From: Bacillus sp. 103mf | Lineage (GTDB): Bacteria > Bacillota > Bacilli > Bacillales > Bacillaceae_G | Direction: 5' to 3' | Assembly (NCBI RefSeq): GCF_900116295.1 | Contig: NZ_FPAF01000001.1 | Coordinates: 248,001 to 312,000 of the forward strand | DNA length: 64,000 nt | Part shown: piece by piece, positions 43,804-53,076 of the stretch | Numbering within the stretch: the stretch's first letter is position 1 | How the letters are laid out: each line of letters opens with the position of its first letter | Translations under genes and position numbers: made by a program | Notes under the pieces: model-generated | Databases searched by the model: none | Seen by the model: only the letters and a program-made list of their open reading frames with translations | Told to the model about the DNA's origin: nothing

Positions 43804-44213
43804 TATTTATTCTCTCCTTTATTTTTGTTATTTAAAATCTCAACAGCATTTGTTAGTGCAGTTGGTAACTTAATACCCATACGACCTGCATTTTCTAGGA
43901 TTGATAACAATTCATTTCCTGCAAAGAAAAAGATAGTTGCTTCACGAATCGCGCTGTTACTTCCAAACATGACATCTACTTGAGCAGCAGCTCCGACCAA
44001 TAAAAAAAGCACTACCTTTTTGGCAATGCCTCGAAATCCGATTTTACTTTTTAACTCCCCGTTATATCCTGCAGCAATCATTCCAGTAATATAGTCAATT
44101 GCAGCCATCGTAATTAGAATTTTCAGCGACACATCCCACCCCCCTAAAAAATAACCGCAAAAGCCACCGAAGGCAGCTATAAATGATTTAGTTAATACAT
44201 CGATACGATCCAA
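43803..44213 (-). CDS. Phage holin (Phage_holin_4 / TcdE-type)
   Basis: 136 residues with three hydrophobic segments (FIAAFGGFCGYFLGGW, LKILITMAAIDYITGMIAAG, KKVVLFLLVGAAAQVDVMFG) and GRMGIKLPTALTNAVEIL at the end, the conserved tail of the toxin-secretion/phage-lysis holin family. It makes the pore that lets the endolysin reach the wall. Directly upstream of the endolysin. Confidence 0.9.
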   Translation of the reverse strand: MDRIDVLTKSFIAAFGGFCGYFLGGWDVSLKILITMAAIDYITGMIAAGYNGELKSKIGFRGIAKKVVLFLLVGAAAQVDVMFGSNSAIREATIFFFAGNELLSILENAGRMGIKLPTALTNAVEILNNKNKGENK

Positions 44214-44293
44214 TTGTTTGCATCTCCTTTCAAAATAAAAAGAGAGACGATTTATCCCTCTTTGCTTAAAAACAATTATTACTCAACAATTCC

Positions 44294-45529
44294 TTACTCC
44301 ACATTAAAAAATATACCATCTAAAGCAGTGAATGGTTTTGTTGTTATTGATGTGGTAGTAACTAAAATCACATCCCCATTCGTTTTTATTTCAATTCTAT
44401 TTCGCTTGTCTGCTCCACCAGAAGCTTGGGTATTGTGAAACTTATTACGTTTAGGAGCATATGGAAAAGGCAATTTAAACAATACTAAATTAGGATCTTG
44501 ACTTGTATAAGAATGGGTACATACTCCTTCGAAATATACAATTCCATTACTATCTTTTCCGTACCTTACAGGAACGTCAACACCATAGTTAGTTACGCCT
44601 GGTTCTAGAGTTGCATCAATCCATTTAATTGAATTAGAAACCGAAATTTCTGTATTCAAAGAAGTGTTAATTTTTTCGAACTCCAGTAATCCACATAACG
44701 AGAAATACATTTTACTACCAATAATATGACATACAACAGGGACGAAGCTGCCATTGTATTCATAGAATGTCACACCTTCGTTTTCATACCTAAAATTATT
44801 AATGTCTATATTTTGGTTATCAAATCTTCTAACTAACGCTCCTAACTCTTTTTTGTTAAGTTCAATAGTACTTAATATAGTGTTATTAAAATCAATAACC
44901 GTTAAGACAGGGTATGTTTTCCCACGTCCTAATACAATTTTATCGTCAATAATTGTAAGACCTTGTGTTTTTTCACCATTAGCGATAACGTTGCTAAAAA
45001 AGATGGTTTTAATTAAAATGGGTTCACTATTTACAACAGATTTAAAATCATAAATATACACACCCTCTGTTCGATCTGCACTACCAAAAGAAGTAACTAA
45101 ATACTTATTATCTTTATCTTTCCCTAGTTTTGAACCTCCTAAAACAGGAGTATTATCTCCTAATACTCCATCATCGTAATTAAAGATGGCTAGATTCTTA
45201 TCATAAGTAGTCCGAACTAGGAAACATAACTTGTTGTTAATATCATAATAGAATGGTAATCCTTCTTGAAAAGCACCCTTTGATTTTGCGAATGACTTTG
45301 TGTCTATCAAATCACAATTTGGCAGGGAATATCTGCTGATTTTAACATCTGTTCCACCGTTTATCTGCCGGGATATATACAACTCATTTTTTTCCTGATT
45401 TATAGCGAATCCTTGAGGGAAATCTAACTGGCCATCAAGCAAGATATTAGTGGAATACAGAACTTTTTGATGCTCTAAGAAATTCTCGAATTTTTTATTT
45501 AAAATATTTGATAATGATTCCAATGGCAT
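44294..45529 (-). CDS. Phage tail fibre / receptor-binding type protein
   Basis: 411 residues from the ATG at 45529 (GGGAGGTGG upstream; the frame to 45544 has none). Residues 45-230 repeat short strands like GFAINQEKNELYISRQINGG, KDKDNKYLVTSFGSADRTEG and GLTIIDDKIVLGRGKTYPVL, suggesting a beta-propeller. The last 120 residues (IVYFEGVCTHSYTSQDP, GDVILVTTTSITTKPF) suggest a phage tail C-terminal domain. Its place before holin and endolysin is typical of host-binding tail proteins. A group II intron lies just upstream. No tail genes remain beyond it. Confidence 0.6.
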   Translation of the reverse strand: MPLESLSNILNKKFENFLEHQKVLYSTNILLDGQLDFPQGFAINQEKNELYISRQINGGTDVKISRYSLPNCDLIDTKSFAKSKGAFQEGLPFYYDINNKLCFLVRTTYDKNLAIFNYDDGVLGDNTPVLGGSKLGKDKDNKYLVTSFGSADRTEGVYIYDFKSVVNSEPILIKTIFFSNVIANGEKTQGLTIIDDKIVLGRGKTYPVLTVIDFNNTILSTIELNKKELGALVRRFDNQNIDINNFRYENEGVTFYEYNGSFVPVVCHIIGSKMYFSLCGLLEFEKINTSLNTEISVSNSIKWIDATLEPGVTNYGVDVPVRYGKDSNGIVYFEGVCTHSYTSQDPNLVLFKLPFPYAPKRNKFHNTQASGGADKRNRIEIKTNGDVILVTTTSITTKPFTALDGIFFNVE

Positions 45530-45654
45530 AATGCCACCTCCCATAATAGTTTCGGTTCTAATACTGTTGATTTTTTTCTAACTCAAATCGGCTATCGATT
45601 TATTAACTAATTTCATATATTCCTCACCTATAGTTCTCATCTCCTTTCGTAGAG

Positions 45655-46108
45655 TAGAAAACTGAAACAGATTTCTTTGGAGATGGCTTTGCCATCTCTT
45701 TTCTGTTCCAGCTTCCCCTCATCAAACCGTACGTGAGGTTTTCCCTCATACGGCTTTCCGATGTTCTTCTTTCTTTGGCTTTCAACTACTTACTCAACAT
45801 ACCACCCTCCGTACCCCGAGGGATTCCTCGATGCTGCGCTTCCAAGTTCTTCACATCTTCCATGGTCTTCGCCTATATTCTCCAGGCTCGACTTCCCTTT
45901 GTCCTATTCCTAGGTTGCTTTTGACGAGGCGGCAAGGTTCACTTTATGTTACGGTCTGCTGATTCGCTCGCACTTCTATTAGAAGTTACTTTGTCATAGG
46001 GCTTCAACCTTAGGATTTCTCCACCAGTTGCCTGTCAGCTACTAGGCGACTTGGTTCTTACCTAGACTGGACTTTCATCAGTAAGCAGTGTCCAGCTTAG
46101 CTGGGCAC
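45655..46108 (-). mobile_element. ORF-less group II intron
   Basis: On the minus strand the element starts GTGCCCAGCTAAGCTGG (46108), close to the GUGYG 5' end rule. It has domain I-like CCGTAACATAAAGTGAACCT and ends with a 34-base domain V: AAAGCCGTATGAGG, loop GAAA, CCTCACGTACGGTTT (about 45720-45755). A domain VI-like hairpin (GAGATGGCAAAGCCATCTC) follows. About 450 bases with no reverse transcriptase gene in domain IV. It could splice only with help from a maturase in trans. Ends are approximate. Confidence 0.78.
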
Positions 46109-46255
46109 GCATAATAAAAAGCACTCCCTAAGAATTACGGTAAAATTAAAAAAGGCATGAGTCCTTTAAAATATCGGACCCATGCCCAAGAAGCTGCCTA
46201 ATGTAATAAACTGTCTAACTTTTTGGTGTCACTTCAATAAGAGCCGTCTCTTTTA

Positions 46256-47128
46256 TTATCGAATCCAACGGATGATTTTTTCGTCAAATTCTACCCAACC
46301 TTTATCTTTAATGTAAATCCAGTTGTTATCTCTAAACTCAATTTCCCACTGACCAACACCTACACGATCACGTATGCCACTATTATAATTAGCATGATGG
46401 TAACACTCTAATCCATTCCATTCATTCCAAATGACACCTTTACTTTTACCGTCTTTTTCGATACGCATTGCTGTTTCAGGAACCCAATTGTCATTTGCAA
46501 TTTTAAACCAAAATCTTTTTCCATCCCATGCGTTTGCTAAATAAACATGACCACTGCCAAGAGGAATCTTTCCTACTACTTCCGCAAACTCATTTGGCTC
46601 TTTATATACCCAAGATTGGCGTTGCATACATTGCAACCAACCTAAGTTATTGGTTAGCCAATCAGACGGTAACGAGATATTCTGACGTGTATCTACATCC
46701 GTAGGATCAGTGTTGCCACCGTCCCCTTTCCCCAAGTAGTCTAACGGGTTCACAGCATTACTCTTATTAATATCCCAGCGTCCTTTATGCAATTCAAAGT
46801 GTAAGTGTTGGCCACTAGACTGCCCCGTGTTCCCCATAACTCCAATTGTTTGTCCTTGTGTAACATAATCGCCTTCTTTAACCGTTCGAGAACCACTACG
46901 CATATGAGCGTATACAGTTTCCCATATAACTCCATCTATAGTATGCACAATCATAATACATTCACCATAACTGGATGAAGGATAAGAACGACTGACTTTC
47001 CCACTAGCCGCTGCATAAATCGGATGATCACCCGCTTCAGCAAGGTCTACCCCATGATGATCTGGTCTGTCACCTCTAAAACCACTTGTTACTCTCGTTG
47101 TATCTGTTGGATAAATAAATTTTGCCAT
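46256..47128 (-). CDS. Modular lysin: M23 endopeptidase plus shared wall-binding domain
   Basis: 290 residues. An M23 (LytM/lysostaphin) domain at residues 1-140 holds TSGFRGDRPDHHGVDLAEAG (zinc His and Asp) and GQHLHFELHKGRW (HxH). It cuts peptide bridges of peptidoglycan. A linker DPTDVDTRQN leads into a C-terminal domain (about 140 residues: LPSDWLTNNLGWLQCMQRQS, GSGHVYLANAWDGKRFWFKI, DKGWVEFDEKIIRWIR). This domain is almost identical in the genes at 47734 and 49048. The DNA identity covers the domain and about 110 bases after the stop, so the catalytic parts were exchanged on a common tail. Confidence 0.88.
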   Translation of the reverse strand: MAKFIYPTDTTRVTSGFRGDRPDHHGVDLAEAGDHPIYAAASGKVSRSYPSSSYGECIMIVHTIDGVIWETVYAHMRSGSRTVKEGDYVTQGQTIGVMGNTGQSSGQHLHFELHKGRWDINKSNAVNPLDYLGKGDGGNTDPTDVDTRQNISLPSDWLTNNLGWLQCMQRQSWVYKEPNEFAEVVGKIPLGSGHVYLANAWDGKRFWFKIANDNWVPETAMRIEKDGKSKGVIWNEWNGLECYHHANYNSGIRDRVGVGQWEIEFRDNNWIYIKDKGWVEFDEKIIRWIR

Positions 47129-47270
47129 ATTAATCTTCCTCTCTATTTTTACACAATGTAAAAAAGGTACTTACATGAGCACCTTCGCTCACTGTCTATA
47201 TTTGTTATTTTTTGGATATATTCTAGTTTTTCAAATCTTAAGATGAACAGAACGAAAAGCTCTCTTGCCG

Positions 47271-47505
47271 TTACCTAATATCAAAATGTTCTTCTTTTAA
47301 CCATGTACTGTTTCCAAGGTATAACATAGGTTGTTCATACCAAGCTGCACTTAAAATAAAATACGGTGTTTTATCATTAATTACGTTATCCATAAAATAT
47401 CCACCTTGTGGTTGGCTATATAGAATAACACCCCAGCCAATTGAATATTTAGATGTCGCAATTTCAGGACCTATTGATTGCAGAGTTTTTTCAGAAGGAT
47501 CAGTT
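47271..47505 (-). pseudogene. Fragment of an unknown phage protein
   Basis: The minus strand gives DPSEKTLQSIGPEIATSKYS, GWGVILYSQPQGGYFMDN and WYEQPMLYLGNSTWLKEEHF with no start codon near the beginning. It is a C-terminal piece of a protein I do not recognise, perhaps a wall-binding or tail part. It lies between two of the modular lysins. Confidence 0.4.
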
Positions 47506-47733
47506 TAGAAACTAGTATCCTATTATGTTCCACTTTATCTTAAGAAACTTGAAAGTTTAGAGCATTTTAAACTAAAATTACAGAATGATATCCATTAGTA
47601 TAATCACAAAAGAATTACGGTAAAATTAAAAGGCATGAATCCTTTACAATACCGGACCCATGCCCAAAAAACTGCCTAATGAAATAAACCGTCTAACTTT
47701 TTGGTGTCACTTCAATAAGAGCCATCTCTTTTA

Positions 47734-48780
47734 TTATCGAATCCAACGAATGATTTTTTCGTCAAATTCTACCCACCCTTTATCTTTAATGTAAATCCAA
47801 TTGTTATCTCTAAACTCAATTTCCCACTGACCAACACCTACCCGATCACGTATGCCACTATTATAATTAGCATGATGGTAACACTCTAATCCATCCCATT
47901 CATTCCAAATAACACCTTTACTTTTACCGTCTTTTTCGATACACATTGCTGTTTCGGGAACCCAATTGTCATTTGCAATTTTAAACCAAAATCTTTTTCC
48001 ATCCCATGCGTTCGCTAAATAAACATGACCACTTCCGAGAGGAATCTTTCCTACTACTTCCGCAAACTCATTCGGCTCTTTATATACCCAAGATTGGCGT
48101 TCCACACATTGTAGCCATCCTAAGTTATTGGTTAGCCAATCAGACGGTAACGAGATATTCTGGCGTGTATCTACATCTGTAGGATCAGAACCATTTCCTA
48201 TGAACCATTCAATAGATTTATTTCCAACTAAGTAGTTTAAATCTACATTACCAGAATTACCAGTTATGCCTGCAACGCTACCTTTATCAGTATATTGCCA
48301 AATATCACAGCTATAAGCAGGTTTACTGCCACCATAACGAGGAATCCATAGGAAATCTGCACTTACACTATTTAATCCATAACTTGCATACATGTGATGT
48401 GATACATATAATCCAACTTTCCACCCTGCTGCACGGCAAGTATCAATGAAAGCCTGAGACGCTTTTGCCAAGTTAGTTGGCCCGCAACTAGCAAGTGTAT
48501 CATCTTCTACATCCAATACAAGAAACTTTGCATCCTTGTCAGCACGGTTCATAAAATCATTTGCTTCTACAATAGCATCCTGAACGCTTGTATAACATCC
48601 ATAAGCATAATGGCCAAATGGAACTCCATATGCTTTACAACCTTGTATATATTCCTTGTACTTTGAATCAATTTTATTAGATCCATATTGTACACGAATA
48701 ATCGCAAGCTCCAACTCTTTACTCGCTTCTGCCCAATTAATAGTTCCATTATAATAAGATATATCTGCTATTTTCTTCAT
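47734..48780 (-). CDS. Modular lysin: GH25 muramidase plus shared wall-binding domain
   Basis: 348 residues. GH25 domain over residues 1-200: KIADISYYNGTINWAEASKE, FLVLDVEDDTLASCGPTNLA, IWQYTDKGSVAG. The DPTDVDTRQN linker and a C-terminal domain shared with 46256 and 49048 follow. The catalytic half belongs to the same family as 13314 and 42787 but is clearly diverged from them, while its tail is the other type. So the same muramidase fold is joined to two different binding domains in this window. Confidence 0.9.
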   Translation of the reverse strand: MKKIADISYYNGTINWAEASKELELAIIRVQYGSNKIDSKYKEYIQGCKAYGVPFGHYAYGCYTSVQDAIVEANDFMNRADKDAKFLVLDVEDDTLASCGPTNLAKASQAFIDTCRAAGWKVGLYVSHHMYASYGLNSVSADFLWIPRYGGSKPAYSCDIWQYTDKGSVAGITGNSGNVDLNYLVGNKSIEWFIGNGSDPTDVDTRQNISLPSDWLTNNLGWLQCVERQSWVYKEPNEFAEVVGKIPLGSGHVYLANAWDGKRFWFKIANDNWVPETAMCIEKDGKSKGVIWNEWDGLECYHHANYNSGIRDRVGVGQWEIEFRDNNWIYIKDKGWVEFDEKIIRWIR

Positions 48781-49047
48781 TCTTACATACTCCTCTTTTA
48801 ATTACTGGAGAAAATTTTCTCTTTCTGCTAATAAGTTTACCTTTGAATGAACTTACAAAAACCGTTAAAGAAATACGCTAAAACTTCTCCTTTTCTCTAT
48901 AGTTAACACCTCAGGAAGAAATCCACTTCGTATTTATCAACATAAAAGTTGTATATCAAGATACTTTCTATAACAAAACTATTTTTAAGTTTAATATTAT
49001 TGATGTGAAAACAAAGAAGAACCGACTCATAAGAGCCCGCCCTTTTT

Positions 49048-50064
49048 TTACCGAATCCAACGAATGATTTTTTCGTCAAATTCTACCCACCCTTTATCTT
49101 TAATGTAAATCCAATTGTTATCTCTAAACTCAATTTCCCACTGACCAACACCTACACGATCACGTATGCCACTATTATAATTAGCATGATGGTAACACTC
49201 TAATCCATCCCATTCATTCCAAATAACACCTTTACTTTTACCGTCTTTTTCGATACGCATTGCTGTTTCGGGAACCCAATTGTCATTTGCAATTTTAAAC
49301 CAAAATCTTTTTCCATCCCATGCGTTCGCTAAATAAACATGACCACTTCCGAGAGGAATCTTTCCTACTACTTCCACAAACTCATTCGGCTCTTTATATA
49401 CCCAAGATTGGCGTTCCACACATTGTAGCCAACCTAAGTTATTGGTTAGCCAATCAGACGGTAACGAGATATTCTGGCGTGTATCTACATCTGTAGGATC
49501 AGTTCCTCCATTAAAATCCACATATTGTTTAACAATTTCAGCGTAGAAAAAATTCCCACCACTTTTATATCTATAGCCACCATTGTATGCCACAGCGATA
49601 GGGTGACTATACCGAACCATAGTACCATTTGTATTCCCAAGAGATGGTGCAACAACAGTTTTAGAATAAAGGTCTGCCACCGGTAGTGAATGCTGTTTAT
49701 TGTTAGAAGCTAACCAACGAATGTAAGCACGTCCAAAATTATATGTTTGAACAATAGCACTTAAATCAGTAATACCGTACTTCTTTGCATCTTCAAAAGA
49801 TCCTTTTAAGTGCATTACTCCGTAATGAATGGATTCCTTAGGGTTGTTAATTGAATTCGCAGGTCTTCCTTGGGATTCACTTGACTGCATAATATCGGGA
49901 GTCGTTTCAGCATTCCCACCACTTTCCACCATAATAATTCCAAGCACATAAGGCACTAATTCTGGTACACCTTGTGCATTACATTCTTCTTCCACCATTG
50001 TCTGCCATCGTAGAACCTGTTGCGGCAGATTCACTGTTTTAGCTGAAGCAACTAATGTATTCAT
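49048..50064 (-). CDS. Modular lysin: lysozyme-like glycosidase plus shared wall-binding domain
   Basis: 338 residues. The N-terminal 190 residues form a lysozyme-like (CwlT/SLT-type) domain: PYVLGIIMVESGGNAETTPD with the catalytic Glu, PDIMQSSESQGRPANS and AIVQTYNFGRAYIRWLA. It should cut glycan strands. The linker DPTDVDTRQN then leads to the same C-terminal domain as in 46256 and 47734. It is first of the three tail-sharing lysins in transcription order, with gaps of about 270 and 600 bases between genes and no holin beside them. Confidence 0.88.
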   Translation of the reverse strand: MNTLVASAKTVNLPQQVLRWQTMVEEECNAQGVPELVPYVLGIIMVESGGNAETTPDIMQSSESQGRPANSINNPKESIHYGVMHLKGSFEDAKKYGITDLSAIVQTYNFGRAYIRWLASNNKQHSLPVADLYSKTVVAPSLGNTNGTMVRYSHPIAVAYNGGYRYKSGGNFFYAEIVKQYVDFNGGTDPTDVDTRQNISLPSDWLTNNLGWLQCVERQSWVYKEPNEFVEVVGKIPLGSGHVYLANAWDGKRFWFKIANDNWVPETAMRIEKDGKSKGVIWNEWDGLECYHHANYNSGIRDRVGVGQWEIEFRDNNWIYIKDKGWVEFDEKIIRWIR

Positions 50065-50190
50065 TACTAAACATCTCCTTATTTTCCCTATTATTTTCTG
50101 TCTAAAAAACCTACTACTTTACCAAGTACATCTAACTGCTAAATGCTCATTATTATGTAAAATTAATTCATAGTACTCACCTTCTTTCAC

Positions 50191-50222
50191 AAGAAAAAGA
50201 GCAACCATACAATAGTTGCCCT
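50191..50222 (-). terminator. Hairpin with T-run after the regulator gene
   Basis: GGGCAACTATTGTATGGTTG and CTCTTTTTC on the minus strand. Similar hairpins occur near 18677, 26507 and 27603. Confidence 0.5.
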
Positions 50223-50304
50223 TTCGTCAAAATCTTATATTACTACTATAAATCATTTTTTCAATGGTTTCTGTACACCACATGTAACCTACATAAAGGT
50301 AACA

Positions 50305-50703
50305 TTAAAATTCATCTAGACACTTGACAATCTTTCTTATTTCAGCATGCTTACGTCGAATATACCCTGAACTATAATGTAGATCATAAGAGATTTGTTC
50401 TAAAGTCATTCCATCGATATACTTCATTCTAAGTATTCGATGATCCAATCCTGTAAACTTATTAATCAAATGCTTTAAATCATACATTTCATTCATCTTA
50501 TGAGCTAATTCATATTCAATTGCTTCAAGATGTCCTTCAACTTTCGCCCCATCCGAATCAGCAGTTAAACGAACATCTTGCAAATCACCACTGATCCAGC
50601 GTTTTAATTCAGCTTTTGTTTTGTCTAAGTTGTATTCTAAATACGCAATTTCTTCTTCTAATTTTTGATAATCTTTTAGCCAATTAAACAACTGATGATT
50701 CAC
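50305..50703 (-). CDS. Phage sigma-like regulator (DUF1492/ArpU-type HTH)
   Basis: 132 residues. The N-terminal coiled coil (NWLKDYQKLEEEIAYLEYNL) and the C-terminal sigma-70 region 4-like HTH (DHRILRMKYIDGMTLEQISY, DLHYSSGYIRRKHAEIRKIV) are the layout of phage late-gene activators. It is the last gene of the early/replication block and stands before the structural and lysis region, as expected for a switch to late transcription. Confidence 0.75.
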   Translation of the reverse strand: MNHQLFNWLKDYQKLEEEIAYLEYNLDKTKAELKRWISGDLQDVRLTADSDGAKVEGHLEAIEYELAHKMNEMYDLKHLINKFTGLDHRILRMKYIDGMTLEQISYDLHYSSGYIRRKHAEIRKIVKCLDEF

Positions 50704-50713
50704 CTACTTTTTT

Positions 50714-50935
50714 CTATTTGTATTCTGTTTTTGTCCAATACCACGAACTTTTGTAACCATATTCACCATTAATTGAGTCTTCGCTATGCCAACGGACCCA
50801 TAAGTCTACTTTATTATTGAGCGTATCTTTAATGTTTTTTTCAACTTGTGTAATTTGTGGCCTATTCTCCATCTCACAAACAACTCAATACCCGATTGAG
50901 ACTTTTGTAAAACCTTTACCTATTTGTAAATCCAT
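50714..50935 (-). pseudogene. Small phage gene with in-frame TGA
   Basis: MDLQIGKGFTKVSIGY then TGA, continuing VVCEMENRPQITQVEKNIKD, DLWVRWHSEDSINGEYGY and SSWYWTKTEYK. One stop in an otherwise coding 73-codon frame. A CGA-to-TGA or TGG-to-TGA change is the simplest cause. Function unknown. Confidence 0.55.
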
Positions 50936-50950
50936 TTTCTTTTCTCCTTC

Positions 50951-51175
50951 TTAATCTAACGCTTCAATTTCTTCTAAAGATCTATTAGAAACCTCTACAC
51001 TACGAATTCGAAAATCATAATGTTTACGATATTTCTCACGTATTAAGAGCCGTGCTTCTTTTTCATTTTCAGCTTTACAAAACTCTAATTTAAAACCGTA
51101 ATTTGTAACAATGTCTACTAAATACGTATCTAATTGCTCAAAAATCATGTCTTCCATCGTAATTTGTTCAGTCAT
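50951..51175 (-). CDS. Hypothetical phage protein (74 residues)
   Basis: TEQITMEDMIFEQLDTYLVD, FKLEFCKAENEKEARLLIRE, YDFRIRSVEVSNRSLEEIEA. Acidic, soluble, one Cys. It overlaps the upstream gene by eight bases, so it is probably translated with it. I do not recognise a domain. The operon position among early phage genes is the only clue. Confidence 0.6.
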   Translation of the reverse strand: MTEQITMEDMIFEQLDTYLVDIVTNYGFKLEFCKAENEKEARLLIREKYRKHYDFRIRSVEVSNRSLEEIEALD

Positions 51176-51371
51176 GGCTATTACCTTCTAGGGATAATGT
51201 AATTGTTATTTGCTGATTTAAGATTGCTCCAATTACTGCGTTCATCCATAAATGGCTACTAACCTTTCGTTTTAAGAATGTAATTACTGTTATTAATTCT
51301 GCTGTAGAGAATACACTAAATTCTCCTAATCGTTCTTGGTGGAATCTACCGCCACGTTTTTCTATTTTCAT
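51168..51371 (-). CDS. Hypothetical phage protein (67 residues)
   Basis: KIEKRGGRFHQERLGEFSVF, STAELITVITFLKRKVSSHL, then NAVIGAILNQQITITLSLEG. A short alpha/beta protein in the early phage operon, coupled to the gene at 50951. Unknown. A slightly hydrophobic middle is not long enough for a clear membrane helix. Confidence 0.55.
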   Translation of the reverse strand: MKIEKRGGRFHQERLGEFSVFSTAELITVITFLKRKVSSHLWMNAVIGAILNQQITITLSLEGNSHD

Positions 51372-51470
51372 AGAAATGTCATTCTCTTTTACAAACTGTT
51401 CGGCTGCAGTTAAATTGAATTGCTGTACTTTATTTCTTCCAAACAGCTCAATCAGCTTTTTTATAACACC

Positions 51471-51637
51471 CTAAATTACACAAAAATATACAACCTTTAC
51501 ACTTTTATCCATTTCATCACGGCATTTTTGACAAAGTTTTTTTCGCATCCTTCAATATACATGGAACGCATTTCGAAACTTTCTATTTTATCTCCGCAAA
51601 TGTCACACCAATCTCCTACCTTAAATAGATCAAACAT
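51471..51637 (-). pseudogene. Small zinc-finger-type phage protein, frameshifted
   Basis: MFDLFKVGDWCDICGDKIES and FEMRSMYIEGCEK are followed, after adding one base in a poly-A run near 51540, by KLCQKCRDEMDKSVKVVYFC. That restores a CxxC...CxxC zinc finger. In the frame as it stands the protein ends KNFVKNAVMKWIKV without the second pair. Confidence 0.55.
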
Positions 51638-51648
51638 GTAAACATCTC

Positions 51649-52512
51649 CTAGGATTTATATTTTTGCAATACAGCTTCTAATCTTTTACGCTCTTCATCT
51701 ATATTTGAATGAGTATTTTGTTGATGCTGTTCTCTTGAATCTTCATTTTCTTGTTGATGTAGCCATTCTGGTACCATTTCATTTCGTTGTGTGTATCCTG
51801 TACCAGATTTCTTTCTATTCTTACTAAGCTCAAACTGTGCATCTAATGAAGCAACATCATTTAATGTTTTTACTTTTTGCTTTTCCCAGTTACTAAGAAT
51901 GGAACGTATATATCTCCACTTTGGTGCATTTTCATCGAGAGCTTTGTTTACTGCATGTACAATTAGTTCGCTTCCTAAAGTGTTACAAAACTCTCCTAAT
52001 TCTGTAATCGCAATTTCACTTAAAGGGATTCCTTTTCCTAGCAAAAAGTTGTAACTTATTTTAAATTCTTCATCAATTAATTTTTGAGTTGTGATGTCAT
52101 TATCAACATGATGATTAGTATTTTGTATATCAGTACTTAGTTCTTTAGTACTTTGTATATTAGTATTTAGTAGCTGGCGATTTTCCACCGGTGGCTTTTC
52201 AGCCGGTGGAAAATCATCCACTGGGATTTCGTAAATAACAGTCTCCCATCTAATAATTTTGTTTTTTTCATTCCTTATAGGGAATCGTTTAACATATCCA
52301 TGTTCTTTTAATTCCTGCATCCCAGCTCTCAAACTGTTAATACCATCTTTCGCATGGCTAGCTAATTCTTCTCTATAAAACACCCAATCATCTGGAAGAG
52401 TAAGAATATATGCCAAAATACCTTTTGCTTTCCAAGAAAGCCTTTCATCTTTTAAACTGGTATTATTTATGACAGAATAATTATTATCCTTTTTAACTCG
52501 AAAAATCCCCAT
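51649..52512 (-). CDS. DnaD-type phage replication protein
   Basis: 287 residues. N-terminal winged helix (SLKDERLSWKAKGILAYILT, LPDDWVFYREELASHAKDGI), a linker with repeated Asn/Thr, then the DnaD/DnaB helical domain (IDEEFKISYNFLLGKGIPLS, WRYIRSILSNWEKQKVKTL). Such proteins load the replicative helicase on phage or plasmid origins with a DnaC-like partner, which is not seen here. The reading looks intact. Confidence 0.88.
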   Translation of the reverse strand: MGIFRVKKDNNYSVINNTSLKDERLSWKAKGILAYILTLPDDWVFYREELASHAKDGINSLRAGMQELKEHGYVKRFPIRNEKNKIIRWETVIYEIPVDDFPPAEKPPVENRQLLNTNIQSTKELSTDIQNTNHHVDNDITTQKLIDEEFKISYNFLLGKGIPLSEIAITELGEFCNTLGSELIVHAVNKALDENAPKWRYIRSILSNWEKQKVKTLNDVASLDAQFELSKNRKKSGTGYTQRNEMVPEWLHQQENEDSREQHQQNTHSNIDEERKRLEAVLQKYKS

Positions 52513-52605
52513 AATATCTACCTCTCACGTTTTCAAACCTTTAATTACTTGCTATAATAAATGCAGTTCTATTTATTTTAGGAACCCATTGCCGTGGGTT
52601 TCTTT

Positions 52606-52923
52606 TTATTCATTTAACACGTACTCAATGATATGGTCCGGTATATCGACCTCACGCATTCTATTTGCTACCATTTCTACACGGTCACGCTCTTCCTTTT
52701 TGAAGAACAGCTTTGCTAGTTGCTCATTACATTCTTTAACTTTTTCTCCCCATTCCTCATACTCTTTATAAGCTTGATAGAATTCTTTTGTTTTACCTTC
52801 TGTATTTTTCTGCCTAGCAATGCAAGTTAACAAGAATTGATTCTTTATGTAGTTCTCCTTCTTGTTACGCAATGATTTTGCTAACTCTACATCTTCTGAT
52901 AAAACTAAGCTTTCAATTTCCAT
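52606..52923 (-). CDS. Hypothetical phage protein, coiled coil
   Basis: 105 residues from ATG 52923 (AGGAAGGTG upstream; three residues shorter than the open frame). MEIESLVLSEDVELAKSLRN, YKEYEEWGEKVKECNEQLAK, LFFKKEERDRVEMVANRMRE: almost all helical, highly charged. It overlaps the next upstream gene by 11 bases. Unknown function, in the early phage operon. Confidence 0.6.
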   Translation of the reverse strand: MEIESLVLSEDVELAKSLRNKKENYIKNQFLLTCIARQKNTEGKTKEFYQAYKEYEEWGEKVKECNEQLAKLFFKKEERDRVEMVANRMREVDIPDHIIEYVLNE

Positions 52924-53074
52924 TAGATTCACCTTCCTTTTTTTTAATCAGAGCGTTTAAACATATAAATCTGTTCTCAATTAAACGACGTTGCTTTTTA
53001 TTTGGTAACGTATAATGAGCTAGTAATCTAAGATAATCAGATACTTTTACATTGTTGTAATCGATTATTAACAT
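52913..53074 (-). CDS. Hypothetical phage protein (53 residues)
   Basis: From the ATG at 53074 (AAAGGATGG upstream): MLIIDYNNVKVSDYLRLLAH, YTLPNKKQRRLIENRFICLN, ALIKKKEGESNGN. The longer frame to 53143 would overlap the DUF771-type gene and has no ribosome site. Unknown. Confidence 0.55.
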   Translation of the reverse strand: MLIIDYNNVKVSDYLRLLAHYTLPNKKQRRLIENRFICLNALIKKKEGESNGN

Positions 53075-53076
53075 AA

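Noticed and set aside
45733-45924. 63-codon plus-strand frame
   Set aside because: It lies antisense inside the group II intron; its openness follows from RNA structure.
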